From contig NZ_JADOEL010000017.1 in the NCBI RefSeq assembly GCF_015645465.1, positions 20,502 to 84,501 of the forward strand: 64,000 nucleotides of DNA, given 5' to 3'. The stretch comes from Herminiimonas contaminans. Its GTDB lineage: Bacteria; Pseudomonadota; Gammaproteobacteria; Burkholderiales; Burkholderiaceae_D. This document shows, in pieces, positions 36,999 to 46,564 of this stretch (positions are counted from its first letter, which is position 1; each line of letters starts with the position of its first letter). The notes beneath the pieces were generated by a model. The model saw only the letters and a program-made list of their open reading frames with translations. It was not told the DNA's origin and did no database searches. The position numbers and the translations under genes were made by a program.

Positions 36999-39608
36999 TT
37001 AAGCGCGTTCGCCGACCCAGGCTGCGACGCCTTGCAAGGCATTCGGCAAACCACTGGCATCGGTACCACCGGCTTGAGCCATATCCGGCTTGCCGCCGCC
37101 CTTGCCGCCGACTTGCTGCGCGACAAAGTTGACCAGTTCACCAGCTTTAACCTTACCGATGGAATCAGCGGTCACACCTGCAATCAGGCTGACTTTACCG
37201 TCGTTCACAGCTGCCAACACGATGGCGGCTGTTTTCAGTTTGTCTTTCAGCTTGTCCATGGTGTTGCGCAGGGTCGCGACATCGGCACCTTCCAGCACCG
37301 CTGCCAGTACCTTGATGCCTTTGACATCAACCGCCTGCTCGACCAGTTCATCACCTTGCGACGACGCCAGCTTGCCTTTCAGCGCGCCGACTTCACGCTC
37401 CAGCGCTTTCATCTGATCCAGTACTTGCGCCAGACGTGGCTCCAGTTCTGCCGGCTGGGTTTTCATCATCGCTGCTGCGCTATGGATCACTGCTTCCAGC
37501 TCCTGCACATAGGCCAGCGCCTTCGCACCAGTAATCGCTTCGATACGACGCACGCCAGCAGCTACGCCGCTTTCGCTCATGACTTTGAACAAACCGATAT
37601 CGCCGGTACGGCTGACGTGGGTACCACCGCACAGCTCACGGCTGGAACCAATATCCAGTACGCGTACGGTTTCGCCGTACTTTTCACCGAACAACATCAG
37701 CGCGCCAGTTTTTTGTGCGGATTCGATATCCATCACACGTGCCTGCGTATCCGAGTTCAACAGGATTTCTGCATTCACGCGTTTTTCGATTTCGAGGATT
37801 TGCTCACGGGTAACCGGCGCATTGTGCGCAAAGTCGAAACGTGTTTTGTCCGGATCAACCAGCGAACCTTTTTGCTGCACGTGTGCACCCAGCACTTCAC
37901 GCAAAGCCTTATGCATGATGTGGGTGACCGAGTGGTTGCGCATGGTGGCGGCACGACGTGCGCCATCCACTGCGGCCTTGACCTTGTCGCCAACTGTCAA
38001 CGCACCCTGGGTCTGTACACCGTGGTGGCCATAAACATCCGCTTTGATTTTCTGTGTGTCTTCAACGCCGAACTGCACACCTTCAGCACTGATGAAGCCC
38101 TGGTCGCCAACCTGACCACCGCTTTCCGAGTAGAACGGAGTGGTGTCCAGCACGACGATACCGGCCTGGCCTTCTTTCAGCGTCTGCACGGCAGTACCTT
38201 CGAAGTACAAGCCGACGACCGTGGCTTGCTCTTCCAGGTGTTCGTAACCGGTGAAGGTATTGCCTGCGCCGGTGTATTCGACCGCGCGTTCCATTTTGAA
38301 TTTACCAGCAGCACGACCTGCTGCTTTTTGTTTTTCCATCGCAGCAGCAAAGCCAGCTTCATCGACACTCAGACCACGTTCGCGGCATACGTCCGCCGAC
38401 AGATCGAGCGGGAAGCCGAAAGTGTCATGCAACTTGAATGCGACTTCACCCGGCAATACCTTGGCGTCGCCAGCCAGCGCTGCGTCAAGGATTTCCATGC
38501 CGTTGGCCAGCGTTTCAAAGAAGCGTTCTTCTTCCGCTTTCAATACTTCGGTAATGCGTTGTGCATCCGCTTTCAGTTTTGGATAAGCGTCGCCCATTTG
38601 CACGACCAGGTCTTGCACCAGCTTGTGGAAGAAAGGCTTCTTCTGGCCGAGTTTGTAACCGTGGCGGATCGCGCGGCGGATGATGCGGCGTTGTACATAG
38701 CCACGACCTTCATTGCTCGGGATCACGCCGTCAGCCACCAGGAATGCGGTCGCGCGGATATGGTCGGCGATGACTTTCAGCGAGTTATTGCTGAGGTCTT
38801 GCGTATGGGTTTCACGCGCAGCAGCTTTGATCAAAGCCTCGAAGGTATCGATTTCGTAGTTGCTGTGTACGTGTTGCAGGATCGCGGCCAGGCGTTCCAG
38901 GCCCATGCCGGTATCGACGCAAGGTGCAGGCAACGGTTTGACCGAGCCATCTTCTGCCATGTCGAATTGCATGAAAACGTTGTTCCAGATTTCGATGAAA
39001 CGATCACCGTCTTCATCCGGGCTGCCTGGAGGACCGCCAGCGATGTGCGGACCGTGGTCATAGAAGATTTCCGAGCAAGGACCGCATGGACCGGTATCGG
39101 CCATCATCCAGAAGTTATCTGATTTATAGCGACCACCCTTGTTGTCGCCGATGCGGATAACGCGCTCAGGCGGCAAGCCGATTTCCTTGGTCCAGATGTC
39201 GTAGGCTTCCTGGTCTTCGATATAAACCGTCGCCAGCAATTTCTCGCCTGGCAAACCGTAAACCTGTGTCAACAGTTCCCACGACCATTTCAGCGCGTCG
39301 CGCTTGAAGTAGTCGCCGAAGCTCCAGTTACCCAGCATTTCAAAGAAAGTATGGTGACGTGCGGTGTAGCCGACGTTTTCCAGATCGTTGTGTTTGCCGC
39401 CAGCGCGCAGGCAGGCTTGTACCGAGGTGGCACGTACATACGGACGCTTGTCGCTGCCGAGGAATACATCCTTGAACTGCACCATCCCCGAGTTGGTGAA
39501 CATCAGCGTCGGATCATTGCCCGGTACCAGCGGACTGGACGGCACGATCGTGTGGCCTTTGGATTCAAAGAACTTCAGGAATTTTTCGCGGATTTCGGAC
39601 GAGTTCAT
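36999..39608 (-). CDS. alaS: Alanyl-tRNA synthetase
   Basis: Charges tRNA-Ala. The 869-residue protein has the class II catalytic core at the N-terminus ([21 protein letters not shown] near 22-42, [17 protein letters not shown] near 65), the editing domain with the zinc motifs [10 protein letters not shown] near 562 and [10 protein letters not shown] near 666, and the C-terminal oligomerisation region ending in a Gly-rich [15 protein letters not shown] segment. Length matches E. coli AlaS (876). Confidence 0.98.
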   Translation of the reverse strand: MNSSEIREKFLKFFESKGHTIVPSSPLVPGNDPTLMFTNSGMVQFKDVFLGSDKRPYVRATSVQACLRAGGKHNDLENVGYTARHHTFFEMLGNWSFGDYFKRDALKWSWELLTQVYGLPGEKLLATVYIEDQEAYDIWTKEIGLPPERVIRIGDNKGGRYKSDNFWMMADTGPCGPCSEIFYDHGPHIAGGPPGSPDEDGDRFIEIWNNVFMQFDMAEDGSVKPLPAPCVDTGMGLERLAAILQHVHSNYEIDTFEALIKAAARETHTQDLSNNSLKVIADHIRATAFLVADGVIPSNEGRGYVQRRIIRRAIRHGYKLGQKKPFFHKLVQDLVVQMGDAYPKLKADAQRITEVLKAEEERFFETLANGMEILDAALAGDAKVLPGEVAFKLHDTFGFPLDLSADVCRERGLSVDEAGFAAAMEKQKAAGRAAGKFKMERAVEYTGAGNTFTGYEHLEEQATVVGLYFEGTAVQTLKEGQAGIVVLDTTPFYSESGGQVGDQGFISAEGVQFGVEDTQKIKADVYGHHGVQTQGALTVGDKVKAAVDGARRAATMRNHSVTHIMHKALREVLGAHVQQKGSLVDPDKTRFDFAHNAPVTREQILEIEKRVNAEILLNSDTQARVMDIESAQKTGALMLFGEKYGETVRVLDIGSSRELCGGTHVSRTGDIGLFKVMSESGVAAGVRRIEAITGAKALAYVQELEAVIHSAAAMMKTQPAELEPRLAQVLDQMKALEREVGALKGKLASSQGDELVEQAVDVKGIKVLAAVLEGADVATLRNTMDKLKDKLKTAAIVLAAVNDGKVSLIAGVTADSIGKVKAGELVNFVAQQVGGKGGGKPDMAQAGGTDASGLPNALQGVAAWVGERA

Positions 39609-39711
39609 GTTCTGGCTAAAAGTAAGGAAATTGGTGGTGCAAACGATAGATTATACGTGATATGGGCGCGATAACCCTCCCCTTCTCATGGTTGAAACCA
39701 CAAGGGAGCGC

Positions 39712-40494
39712 TTAGCGTGACGAAGGGGAAATATGAGCCGGTTCCTCGCCAAAGCGTGGCCCGATCAGGTCGATACGGTCGGTACAGAAGCCATCCACGC
39801 CCCAGGACAGGATTTCCTGCGCCCGTGCCGGTTCGTTGACGGTATAGCAAAACAGGCCAAATCCGGCCTCTTTCACAGCGCGCGCCAGCAACGGCGTCAG
39901 GTGTTTGTGGTTGGTATTGAGCGAAATCGCACCCAGCGCCAACAGGCGTTCATGCCAATCCGGCGTCACCTCATCCATCAGGAAAGCACGCGGGATGTCC
40001 GGTGCCGCCAGTTGCGCCGCCCGCAAAGCGTCGAAGGAAAATGAAGACAGCAAGGGCAAAGCGCCCGGGGTACGATCCAGTGAGTGTTCAAACAGGCGCT
40101 TGACCGCCTGCGCCACCACCCAGCCGGTCTGATCTTCAAACCCCGGCACCGGCTTGATCTCGATATTCATCCAGATATTGTGGTGTATGCAGAAATGCGC
40201 GACTTGCTCAAAGCTGGGTACTGGCTCACCGATGAAATTCACGCCAAACCAGGCCCCTGCATCCAGCTCCATCAATTCCTGCGCGGTGTAGTCGGCTATG
40301 CTGCCCTCACCCTGCACGGTACGTCCCAGCTCGGGGTCGTGCATGACCATGGGCACACCGTCTTTAGACAGCATCACGTCGAACTCGACCGCATAAAAAC
40401 CGTGCGTCAGCCCGCAACGCATCGCAGCTATCGTGTTTTCAGGTGCCAGCACGCCGCCACCGCGATGCGCAACAATCTTGGGATAGGGCCACAT
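39712..40494 (-). CDS. ugpQ: Glycerophosphodiester phosphodiesterase
   Basis: Hydrolyses glycerophosphodiesters to glycerol 3-phosphate and alcohol. The 260-residue protein shows IVAHRGGGVLAPENTIAAM at residues 7-25 with the catalytic His and metal-binding Glu, VEFDVMLSKDGVPMVMHDPEL near 36-56 with the second His, and IEIKP near 111. It has no signal peptide, so it is cytoplasmic, like UgpQ. Divergent from the second ggt. Confidence 0.93.
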   Translation of the reverse strand: MWPYPKIVAHRGGGVLAPENTIAAMRCGLTHGFYAVEFDVMLSKDGVPMVMHDPELGRTVQGEGSIADYTAQELMELDAGAWFGVNFIGEPVPSFEQVAHFCIHHNIWMNIEIKPVPGFEDQTGWVVAQAVKRLFEHSLDRTPGALPLLSSFSFDALRAAQLAAPDIPRAFLMDEVTPDWHERLLALGAISLNTNHKHLTPLLARAVKEAGFGLFCYTVNEPARAQEILSWGVDGFCTDRIDLIGPRFGEEPAHISPSSR

Positions 40495-40697
40495 GGTGTT
40501 ATTCCAATCGACTCAAGAGCGCACAGTGTATATCAGCGTGCTGCTCTTAATATAGCCGGACTTCTTGCATTTTCAACACGAGACCTGAAACACAACAACA
40601 GATAAAATGTCAGCCGCTATCGTGACTGCCGGATGGCCGCGCCATCTGGCGCGCCCCGGCCACGCATTTACCCGTAACGACCACCTCAGGATTACAC

Positions 40698-42296
40698 ATG
40701 CCAACTTTTGACTGGGCCAATCCCTACCCATCAATCCGCGCCCCGCTGTTTGCGCGCAACGTCGTTTCAACCTCGCAACCGCTGGCGGCACAAGCCGGCC
40801 TGCGCATGCTGCTCAAAGGCGGCAATGCGGTCGACGCCGCGATTGCCGCTGCAGCCGCCATCACCATAGTTGAACCGGTTTCCTGCGGCCTCGGCAGCGA
40901 CGCTTTTGCACTGGTATGGGATGGCAATCAATTGCACGGCCTGAACAGCTCCGGCACCTCGCCGGCAGCGTGGACGCCTGAATACTTCAAGCAAAAGCAC
41001 AACAACCTGATGCCGGAACGCGGCTGGGACTCTGTTACCGTACCGGGCGCGATCGCAGGCTGGGTCGCGCTCTCGCAAAAATTCGGCAAATTGCCTTTCG
41101 CCGACCTGCTGGAACCAGCGATCGAACTGGCGGCACGCGGCCACATGGTGGCACCTGTCGTACAGAAAAAATGGAATAACGCGATTCCTATCCTGAAGAA
41201 CCAACCCGGCTTTGCGCAAGCCTTCATGCCGCATGGCCGTGCCCCGCATGTAGGTGAGCAATTCGTCTTCAGCGATGCCGCCAAAACGCTGACCAAAATC
41301 GCTGAAAGCAATGGCGAATCCTTCTACCGTGGCGAGCTGGCTGAATCCATCGTCAACTACGCCAAGGAAAACGGCGCAGCCATGACGCTGGCTGACCTCG
41401 CTGGCTTCCAGCCGGAATGGGTCACGCCTATCCAGAAAAACTACGGTGGACACACCGTGCACGAAATCCCGCCGAATGGCCAGGGTATCGCAGCACTGAT
41501 CGCACTCGGCATCCTCGACAAGTTGGACATCACACGCTATCCGGTAGATTCGGTCGAAGCGCAACACATGCAAATTGAAGCGATGAAACTGGCGTTTGCC
41601 GATACCTACAAATGGGTCGCCGACGAGAAGTACATGACTGAAGTCACGGTCAAGGACTTGCTGAGTGATGGCTACCTGAGCGAGCGCGCCAAACTGATCA
41701 ATATGGACCAGGCCACACGCGCCAGCCACGGCACGCCACCAAAAGGCGGCACCATCTACCTGACCGCAGCAGATGAAAGCGGCATGATGGTCAGCTTCAT
41801 CCAGTCCAACTACATGGGCTTCGGCTCTGGCGTCGTGGTACCAGGCACCGGCATCAGCCTGCAAAATCGCGGCTTCGGTTTCAACACCATTGCGCGCCAT
41901 GCAAACTGTGTCGCGCCAAACAAGCGTCCGTTCCACACCATCATCCCTGGCTTCCTCAGCAAGGATGGCAAACCGGAAATGAGCTTCGGCGTCATGGGCG
42001 GCAACATGCAGCCGCAAGGCCATGTGCAAACCCTGATCCGCATGCTGTCCTATAACCAGCAACCACAAGCGGCATGCGATGCACCGCGCTGGAAGGTGAA
42101 TGTCGGCATGTCGGTAGACGTCGAAGAAACCATGCCACCAGATGTACGCGCTGCGCTGCAGGCACGTGGCCACAAAATCGAAAACATCGCCGACAGCTAT
42201 ATGGATTTCGGCGCCGGTCAATTCATCTGGAAAACCGAACACGGCTACATCGCTGCCAGCGATCCACGTCGCGACGGACAGGCAGTCGGTTATTGA
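40698..42296 (+). CDS. Gamma-glutamyltransferase-family protein without signal peptide
   Basis: A 532-residue Ntn-hydrolase of the gamma-glutamyltransferase family. The N-terminus has no signal peptide, so the protein should be cytoplasmic, unlike the GGT at 16687. The predicted cleavage site and nucleophile is Thr352 in KGGTIYLTAADESG. ISLQNRGFGFN near 394, FHTIIPGF near 414 and the GVMGGNMQPQGH oxyanion region follow. Signal-less members include acylase-like enzymes, so the substrate may not be glutathione. AGGATTACAC precedes the ATG. Confidence 0.9.
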   Translation: MPTFDWANPYPSIRAPLFARNVVSTSQPLAAQAGLRMLLKGGNAVDAAIAAAAAITIVEPVSCGLGSDAFALVWDGNQLHGLNSSGTSPAAWTPEYFKQKHNNLMPERGWDSVTVPGAIAGWVALSQKFGKLPFADLLEPAIELAARGHMVAPVVQKKWNNAIPILKNQPGFAQAFMPHGRAPHVGEQFVFSDAAKTLTKIAESNGESFYRGELAESIVNYAKENGAAMTLADLAGFQPEWVTPIQKNYGGHTVHEIPPNGQGIAALIALGILDKLDITRYPVDSVEAQHMQIEAMKLAFADTYKWVADEKYMTEVTVKDLLSDGYLSERAKLINMDQATRASHGTPPKGGTIYLTAADESGMMVSFIQSNYMGFGSGVVVPGTGISLQNRGFGFNTIARHANCVAPNKRPFHTIIPGFLSKDGKPEMSFGVMGGNMQPQGHVQTLIRMLSYNQQPQAACDAPRWKVNVGMSVDVEETMPPDVRAALQARGHKIENIADSYMDFGAGQFIWKTEHGYIAASDPRRDGQAVGY

Positions 42297-42329
42297 TTAC
42301 TGGCTGACTCACCCGACACTGCACACCAG

Positions 42330-42375
42330 GCGGCCGCACTCCCATATTCATGGGGATGTTTATGCGGCCGCTTTC
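42330..42375 (+). terminator. Terminator-like stem after the second ggt
   Basis: GCGGCCGCA (42330-42338) pairs with TGCGGCCGC (42363-42371), with CTCCCA/TGGGGA partly pairing inside, followed by TTTC. It begins 34 bases after the stop. Confidence 0.65.
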
Positions 42376-42413
42376 GGGTCTAATGTGCGCTGATTTTTTC
42401 CCACGAGAATGAC

Positions 42414-42935
42414 ATGTCCGAAGTTGCATCCGCTCCAGCAGTCCCTGCACCTGAACCATCCGGCATAGGCGGCTGGCTGCTGCTGCCCGCCATCGCCCTC
42501 ATCATCAGCCCGTTGCGGATGATCTATGAATTCCATCAGACATTCTTGGACCTGCTGCGCCCGTCGGTATGGATCTCGCTGCTGAGCACGAAGTCGCCGA
42601 ACTATAGCCCGGTGTTAGCCACCGTACTCGGCTGGGAAATCCTGGCCAACCTTGCCTTGTTTGCCCTCACCATCTGGCTGGGCTACCTCTTCTTCCGGAA
42701 GCGCAAGCTCGCGCCCGCCATATTCATACTCTGGATAGTGGTCAGCGCCGTACTGCAACTGGCGGACCTCATGCTGACTTCGCTGCTGGGTCTCGACGCG
42801 CAACAAAGCAATTCCCGTTCGGTCATCGAACTGGTTAAGAGCGGCATAGGCGCAGCCATCTGGGTGCCCTACTTCCTGCGTTCGGTGCGCGTCAAAAACA
42901 CCTTTGTGCACCATGCAGCCAAGCCCGACTACTAA
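42414..42935 (+). CDS. DUF2569-family membrane protein
   Basis: A 173-residue inner-membrane protein starting with a Pro/Ala-rich segment, then IGGWLLLPAIALIISPLRM near residues 18-36, the DUF2569 signature, and four hydrophobic helices in all (about 20-40, 63-92, 98-122, 142-158). Function unknown. It follows the second ggt on the same strand, separated by a terminator-like stem. Confidence 0.85.
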   Translation: MSEVASAPAVPAPEPSGIGGWLLLPAIALIISPLRMIYEFHQTFLDLLRPSVWISLLSTKSPNYSPVLATVLGWEILANLALFALTIWLGYLFFRKRKLAPAIFILWIVVSAVLQLADLMLTSLLGLDAQQSNSRSVIELVKSGIGAAIWVPYFLRSVRVKNTFVHHAAKPDY

Positions 42936-43122
42936 ACTACAGCGTGGCGGCAAATACATCTTTTTCACATTCTCGTAACCACACTGTCATCGCTTTATGA
43001 GAGTATTGCTTCAGGTATCTGAAGCAAGTCGTTCCTGCCCACGATTCCTATAGCTATCGTGCGCCGCCTCGCTTGTGTCATTTACCGTGCCTGAACATTG
43101 TTTTTGCATGGAGTGAGAATCG

Positions 43123-43884
43123 ATGAAGCGTAGTGAAATGCGTCACAAGATTCAAAATAGCAGCCTCGGTTTCCTGGCTGGCTATGTGGACACATTAGGT
43201 TTCGTTGCACTGTTTGGTTTATTTACCGCGCACGTCACCGGCAACTTTGTACTGATCGGCGCAGAGATGGCGCACCCGCAAGGCGGGCCGCTGCTCCTCA
43301 AAATTCTCGCCTTTCCCGCCTTCGTCTTTGGCGTGGTCTTCGCCCGCCTGTTCATTGCATCCCTGCTCAAACGCGGCCGCCACGCGCTGTGGTACGCCTA
43401 CATCCTGCAGCTCGTCCTGCTGATTGCCTTCATGGTGCTCGGCTATATCGCCAGCCCTATCGGCAATGAACCCACACTGATGGCAGAACTGGCAGGTATC
43501 GTCGGCGCGATGGCCATGGGTACGCACAGCGCCGCCGGCCGACTCTTGCTGCCTCACCTCGCGCCAACTGCCATGATGACCGGCAACGTGACCCAGCTCG
43601 TAATCGACTCGGTCGACGTCATCTTTGGCTCGGCCAATGAAGCGGTCAAACAGCGCTGCATCAAATTCCTGTGGCCGGTCGTCGCCTTTGGCGTCGGTGC
43701 CGTCGGTGCCGCTTTTGCCTACCAATACGCGGGTTTTCTCGCACTGCTTCTACCCATCGCCATCCTGCTCTACCTGATGTACATAGAGCGCGGCGTCATC
43801 AAACGCCTGCAAAAGGAAAAAGAACGCGAAAAAGCCCAGCTGGCAGCCAAAGCGGAAAACCACAAACCAGTGTCCGCGTCCTGA
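43123..43884 (+). CDS. DUF1275 (YoaK) family membrane protein
   Basis: A 253-residue membrane protein with six or so helices. LGFLAGYVDTLGFVALFGLFTAHVTGNFVLIG at its N-terminus is the family hallmark (GYVD and HVTGN), and MMTGNVTQLVIDSVD near 150 is the second half-repeat. The tail from about 225 is Lys/Glu-rich. YoaK-type proteins are predicted transporters of unknown substrate. GAGTGAGAATCG precedes the ATG. Confidence 0.88.
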   Translation: MKRSEMRHKIQNSSLGFLAGYVDTLGFVALFGLFTAHVTGNFVLIGAEMAHPQGGPLLLKILAFPAFVFGVVFARLFIASLLKRGRHALWYAYILQLVLLIAFMVLGYIASPIGNEPTLMAELAGIVGAMAMGTHSAAGRLLLPHLAPTAMMTGNVTQLVIDSVDVIFGSANEAVKQRCIKFLWPVVAFGVGAVGAAFAYQYAGFLALLLPIAILLYLMYIERGVIKRLQKEKEREKAQLAAKAENHKPVSAS

Positions 43885-43952
43885 GCCTTATCCGGCAAGG
43901 CTGGCCGTCCGTATCTACCAGCCTTTACGCTTGATTTTCACAGCTGGCGACA

Positions 43953-43989
43953 GCCGCCGCGCATAGCGAAAAACCGCTGTGCGGCGGCG
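43953..43989 (+). terminator. GC-rich hairpin after the DUF1275 gene
   Basis: GCCGCC...AGCG pairs with CGCT...GGCGGC across a short A-rich loop, with a small internal mismatch. It lacks a T-run. It lies between the DUF1275 gene and glnS. Confidence 0.5.
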
Positions 43990-44089
43990 CTTAGCCATTT
44001 ATGGCTCAACACCCGCCCGCCTCGGGTAAAATGCCCTTTACTTCTTAATATTGCGCACTAGCCCTGCGCCTAGCCCAGAACACGTATCC

Positions 44090-45838
44090 ATGAGCAACGA
44101 TTCAAAAAACGGCAGCACCAATCCAACCCCGGCACCTTCCAACTTCCTGCGCGGCATCATCGAAGCCGATCTCGCCGCCGGCAAACACGAAACACGTGTC
44201 GGCAAAGACGGCCAGCCGCTGCCTACGGTCATCACCCGCTTCCCGCCAGAACCTAACGGCTACCTGCACATCGGCCACGCCAAATCGATCTGCCTCAACT
44301 TCGGCCTCGCGCGCGACTACGCCGGTCGCTGCAACCTGCGTTTCGACGACACCAATCCGACCAAGGAAGAACAAGAATACGTAGACACCATCATAGACAG
44401 CGTCAAATGGCTGGGCTTTGACTGGAAAGACGGCAACAAGGAACACCTCTACTTCGCCAGCGACTACTTCGACCAGTTGTATGCAATGGCCGAATACCTG
44501 ATCAACCAAGGTCTTGCCTACGTCGACAGCCAGTCCGCAGAAGACATGGCAAAAAACCGCGGCAACTTCGGTGAGCCAGGCAAAAATTCGCCTTTCCGTG
44601 ACCGTCCGGCCGCAGAATCGCTGGACCTGTTCCGCCGCATGAAGGCTGGCGAATTCGAAGATGGTGCGCACATCCTGCGCGCCAAGATAGACATGGCCTC
44701 GCCCAACATGAACCTGCGCGATCCGGCCATCTACCGCATCCGTCACGCGCATCACCATCGCACTGGTGACAAATGGTGCGTCTATCCGATGTACGACTAC
44801 GCGCATCCGATTGAAGACGCGATCGAAAACATCACGCACTCGGTCTGCACGCTGGAATTCCAGGATCACCGTCCGTTCTACGACTGGGTGCTCGAACACC
44901 TGGCTGAAGGCGGTTTCTTTGCCAAGCCACTGCCGCATCAATACGAATTCTCGCGTCTCAACCTGACCTACATCGTCACCAGCAAACGCAAATTGCGCCA
45001 ACTGGTAGAAGAAAACATCGTCGAAGGCTGGGATGATCCGCGCATGCCTACCATCGTCGGCATGCGCCGCCGCGGTTACACACCGGAAGCGATCCAGTTG
45101 ATGTGCGAGCGCACAGGCGTCACCAAGTCCGACGGCTGGATAGACTACAGCGTACTCGAAGGTGCACTGCGCGAAGACCTCGATGAAAAAGCGCCACGCG
45201 CCATCGCAGTACTGCGCCCGCTCAAACTCATCATCGACAACTTCCCTGAAGGCGAAACCGTCGAATGCTCGGCACCGGTACATCCGCATCATCCTGAACG
45301 CGGCAACCGTACTTTCCCTATCAGCAAAGAACTGTGGATAGAGCAAGAGGACTACATGGAAGTACCAAGCAAAGGCTACTTCCGTCTCTTCCCTGGCAAC
45401 AAGGTACGCCTGCGTTACGGCTACGTGGTTGAATGCACAGGCGCGGACAAGGACGCAGACGGCAACATCACCGCCGTACACTGCACCTACTTCCCGGACA
45501 GCAAATCAGGTACCGAAGGCTCGGCCAACTACAAAGTCAAAGGCAATCTGCACTGGGTCAGCGCAGCACATGCACTGCAAGCCGAAGTACGCCTGTACGA
45601 CCGCCTCTTCAGCGATCCGCATCCGGACGCTGGTGGTAAGGACTTCAAACTGGCGCTGAATCCGAACTCAAAAGAAGTCGTGCAAGCATTTGTAGAACCT
45701 GGCGTCGCGGCAGTACAGCCGGATGAGAAATTGCAGTTTGAACGTCACGGTTACTTTGTCGCTGATCGTGTGGATAGCAAGGCTGGGAAGCCTGTGTTTA
45801 ATCGGGCGGTGACTTTGAAGGATGGGTGGGGGAAGTAA
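44090..45838 (+). CDS. glnS: Glutaminyl-tRNA synthetase
   Basis: Charges tRNA-Gln directly. The 582-residue protein has the class I HIGH motif in GYLHIGHAKS near residues 58-67, the RFDDTNP segment near 84, and the KMSKS equivalent VTSKRKL near 300, followed by the two anticodon-binding beta-barrel domains. I chose the ATG at 44090 (MSNDSKNG); a frame 13 codons longer lacks a ribosome-binding site. Its presence means this organism does not rely only on transamidation. The AT-rich island starts 115 bases downstream. Confidence 0.97.
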   Translation: MSNDSKNGSTNPTPAPSNFLRGIIEADLAAGKHETRVGKDGQPLPTVITRFPPEPNGYLHIGHAKSICLNFGLARDYAGRCNLRFDDTNPTKEEQEYVDTIIDSVKWLGFDWKDGNKEHLYFASDYFDQLYAMAEYLINQGLAYVDSQSAEDMAKNRGNFGEPGKNSPFRDRPAAESLDLFRRMKAGEFEDGAHILRAKIDMASPNMNLRDPAIYRIRHAHHHRTGDKWCVYPMYDYAHPIEDAIENITHSVCTLEFQDHRPFYDWVLEHLAEGGFFAKPLPHQYEFSRLNLTYIVTSKRKLRQLVEENIVEGWDDPRMPTIVGMRRRGYTPEAIQLMCERTGVTKSDGWIDYSVLEGALREDLDEKAPRAIAVLRPLKLIIDNFPEGETVECSAPVHPHHPERGNRTFPISKELWIEQEDYMEVPSKGYFRLFPGNKVRLRYGYVVECTGADKDADGNITAVHCTYFPDSKSGTEGSANYKVKGNLHWVSAAHALQAEVRLYDRLFSDPHPDAGGKDFKLALNPNSKEVVQAFVEPGVAAVQPDEKLQFERHGYFVADRVDSKAGKPVFNRAVTLKDGWGK

Positions 45839-45952
45839 TAATTAAGGGAGAAATTTTCTATGCACAGAGGCGCACAAGGGTGTGACTGGCACTGAATTCG
45901 TAAGCATTAAATCAATAAAATCTTATAACTAAAACTAAAAAGAGAGTATTAA

Positions 45953-46564
45953 ATGCATGAATACACACTGAACAACCATGATCGTAAGAAAACCTATTAC
46001 ATCTTATTCCTTATCAGTGGATTACTTAGTGCGCTAGCTTCCTATTGCATTGGGCTGCTATATGACTCTTTTAATATTTCTGTAGCGGCCCCCTCAGGAA
46101 TTGCTATATTTTTTCTAACATTTCTTTTGTTTGATTTATTCATTTGGAAATTTAAGATTTTTTACAACTTAGGGATAATTCGCATCCCTTATATCGCCGG
46201 CACTTGGGACGGTATTGTTTCAAGTTCAGATACAGAGAATAGTCGTGTAATTTTCACGATTCATCAAACATATTCACGCATAAAAATAAGACTTGAAACA
46301 GAGACTAAAACATCGCACAGCATGTCAAAAATGGCTTCTTTACAAATGGAAGACCCAACTTTTTTTAGCTTGCGATATGAGTACTTAGCGGAATACAAAC
46401 CAACCCCAGAATCGGACCCGCTACGCCATTATGGGGTAACGAATATTATTTTGAAAAGTAACAATGATTCCTTTGATGATGAACAGTTAGCCACGTATTA
46501 CACAGAGTCAAAACGAGACACTCATGGCGAACTTAAACTAGTCAGAAAGATAGAAAAATCGTGA
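45953..46564 (+). CDS. 2TM + beta-rich domain protein resembling Cap15 (S-2TM-beta) CBASS effectors
   Basis: A 203-residue protein. Two membrane helices lie at about residues 15-37 and 45-70, then a predicted beta-barrel-like domain from about 78 to the end: IPYIAGTWDGIVSS at 79-92, FTIHQTYSRIKI near 101-112, repeated short strands, RHYGVTNIIL near 162-171, and LATYYTESKRDTHGELKL near 181-198. This order and these motifs (GTWxG at the first strand, the IxQ strand, YYTxxR and GE/L near the end) resemble my recollection of Cap15, which binds cyclic dinucleotides and disrupts the inner membrane. The gene is AT-rich (two counted 60-base samples are 33% and 38% G+C), unlike the flanking genes. It is translationally coupled to the next gene. 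The family call is inference without a search. Confidence 0.62.
   Translation: MHEYTLNNHDRKKTYYILFLISGLLSALASYCIGLLYDSFNISVAAPSGIAIFFLTFLLFDLFIWKFKIFYNLGIIRIPYIAGTWDGIVSSSDTENSRVIFTIHQTYSRIKIRLETETKTSHSMSKMASLQMEDPTFFSLRYEYLAEYKPTPESDPLRHYGVTNIILKSNNDSFDDEQLATYYTESKRDTHGELKLVRKIEKS

Noticed and set aside
36906..39122. A 738-codon plus-strand open frame
   Set aside because: It lies wholly opposite alaS and its composition (Cys, His, Phe-rich) is what a GC-rich gene yields in antisense. No motif is present.
40767..42242. A 491-codon minus-strand open frame
   Set aside because: Antisense to the second ggt; no motif or start signal.
44102..45481. A 459-codon minus-strand open frame
   Set aside because: Antisense to glnS and composed of codon-bias artefacts (Val, Phe, Arg-rich).
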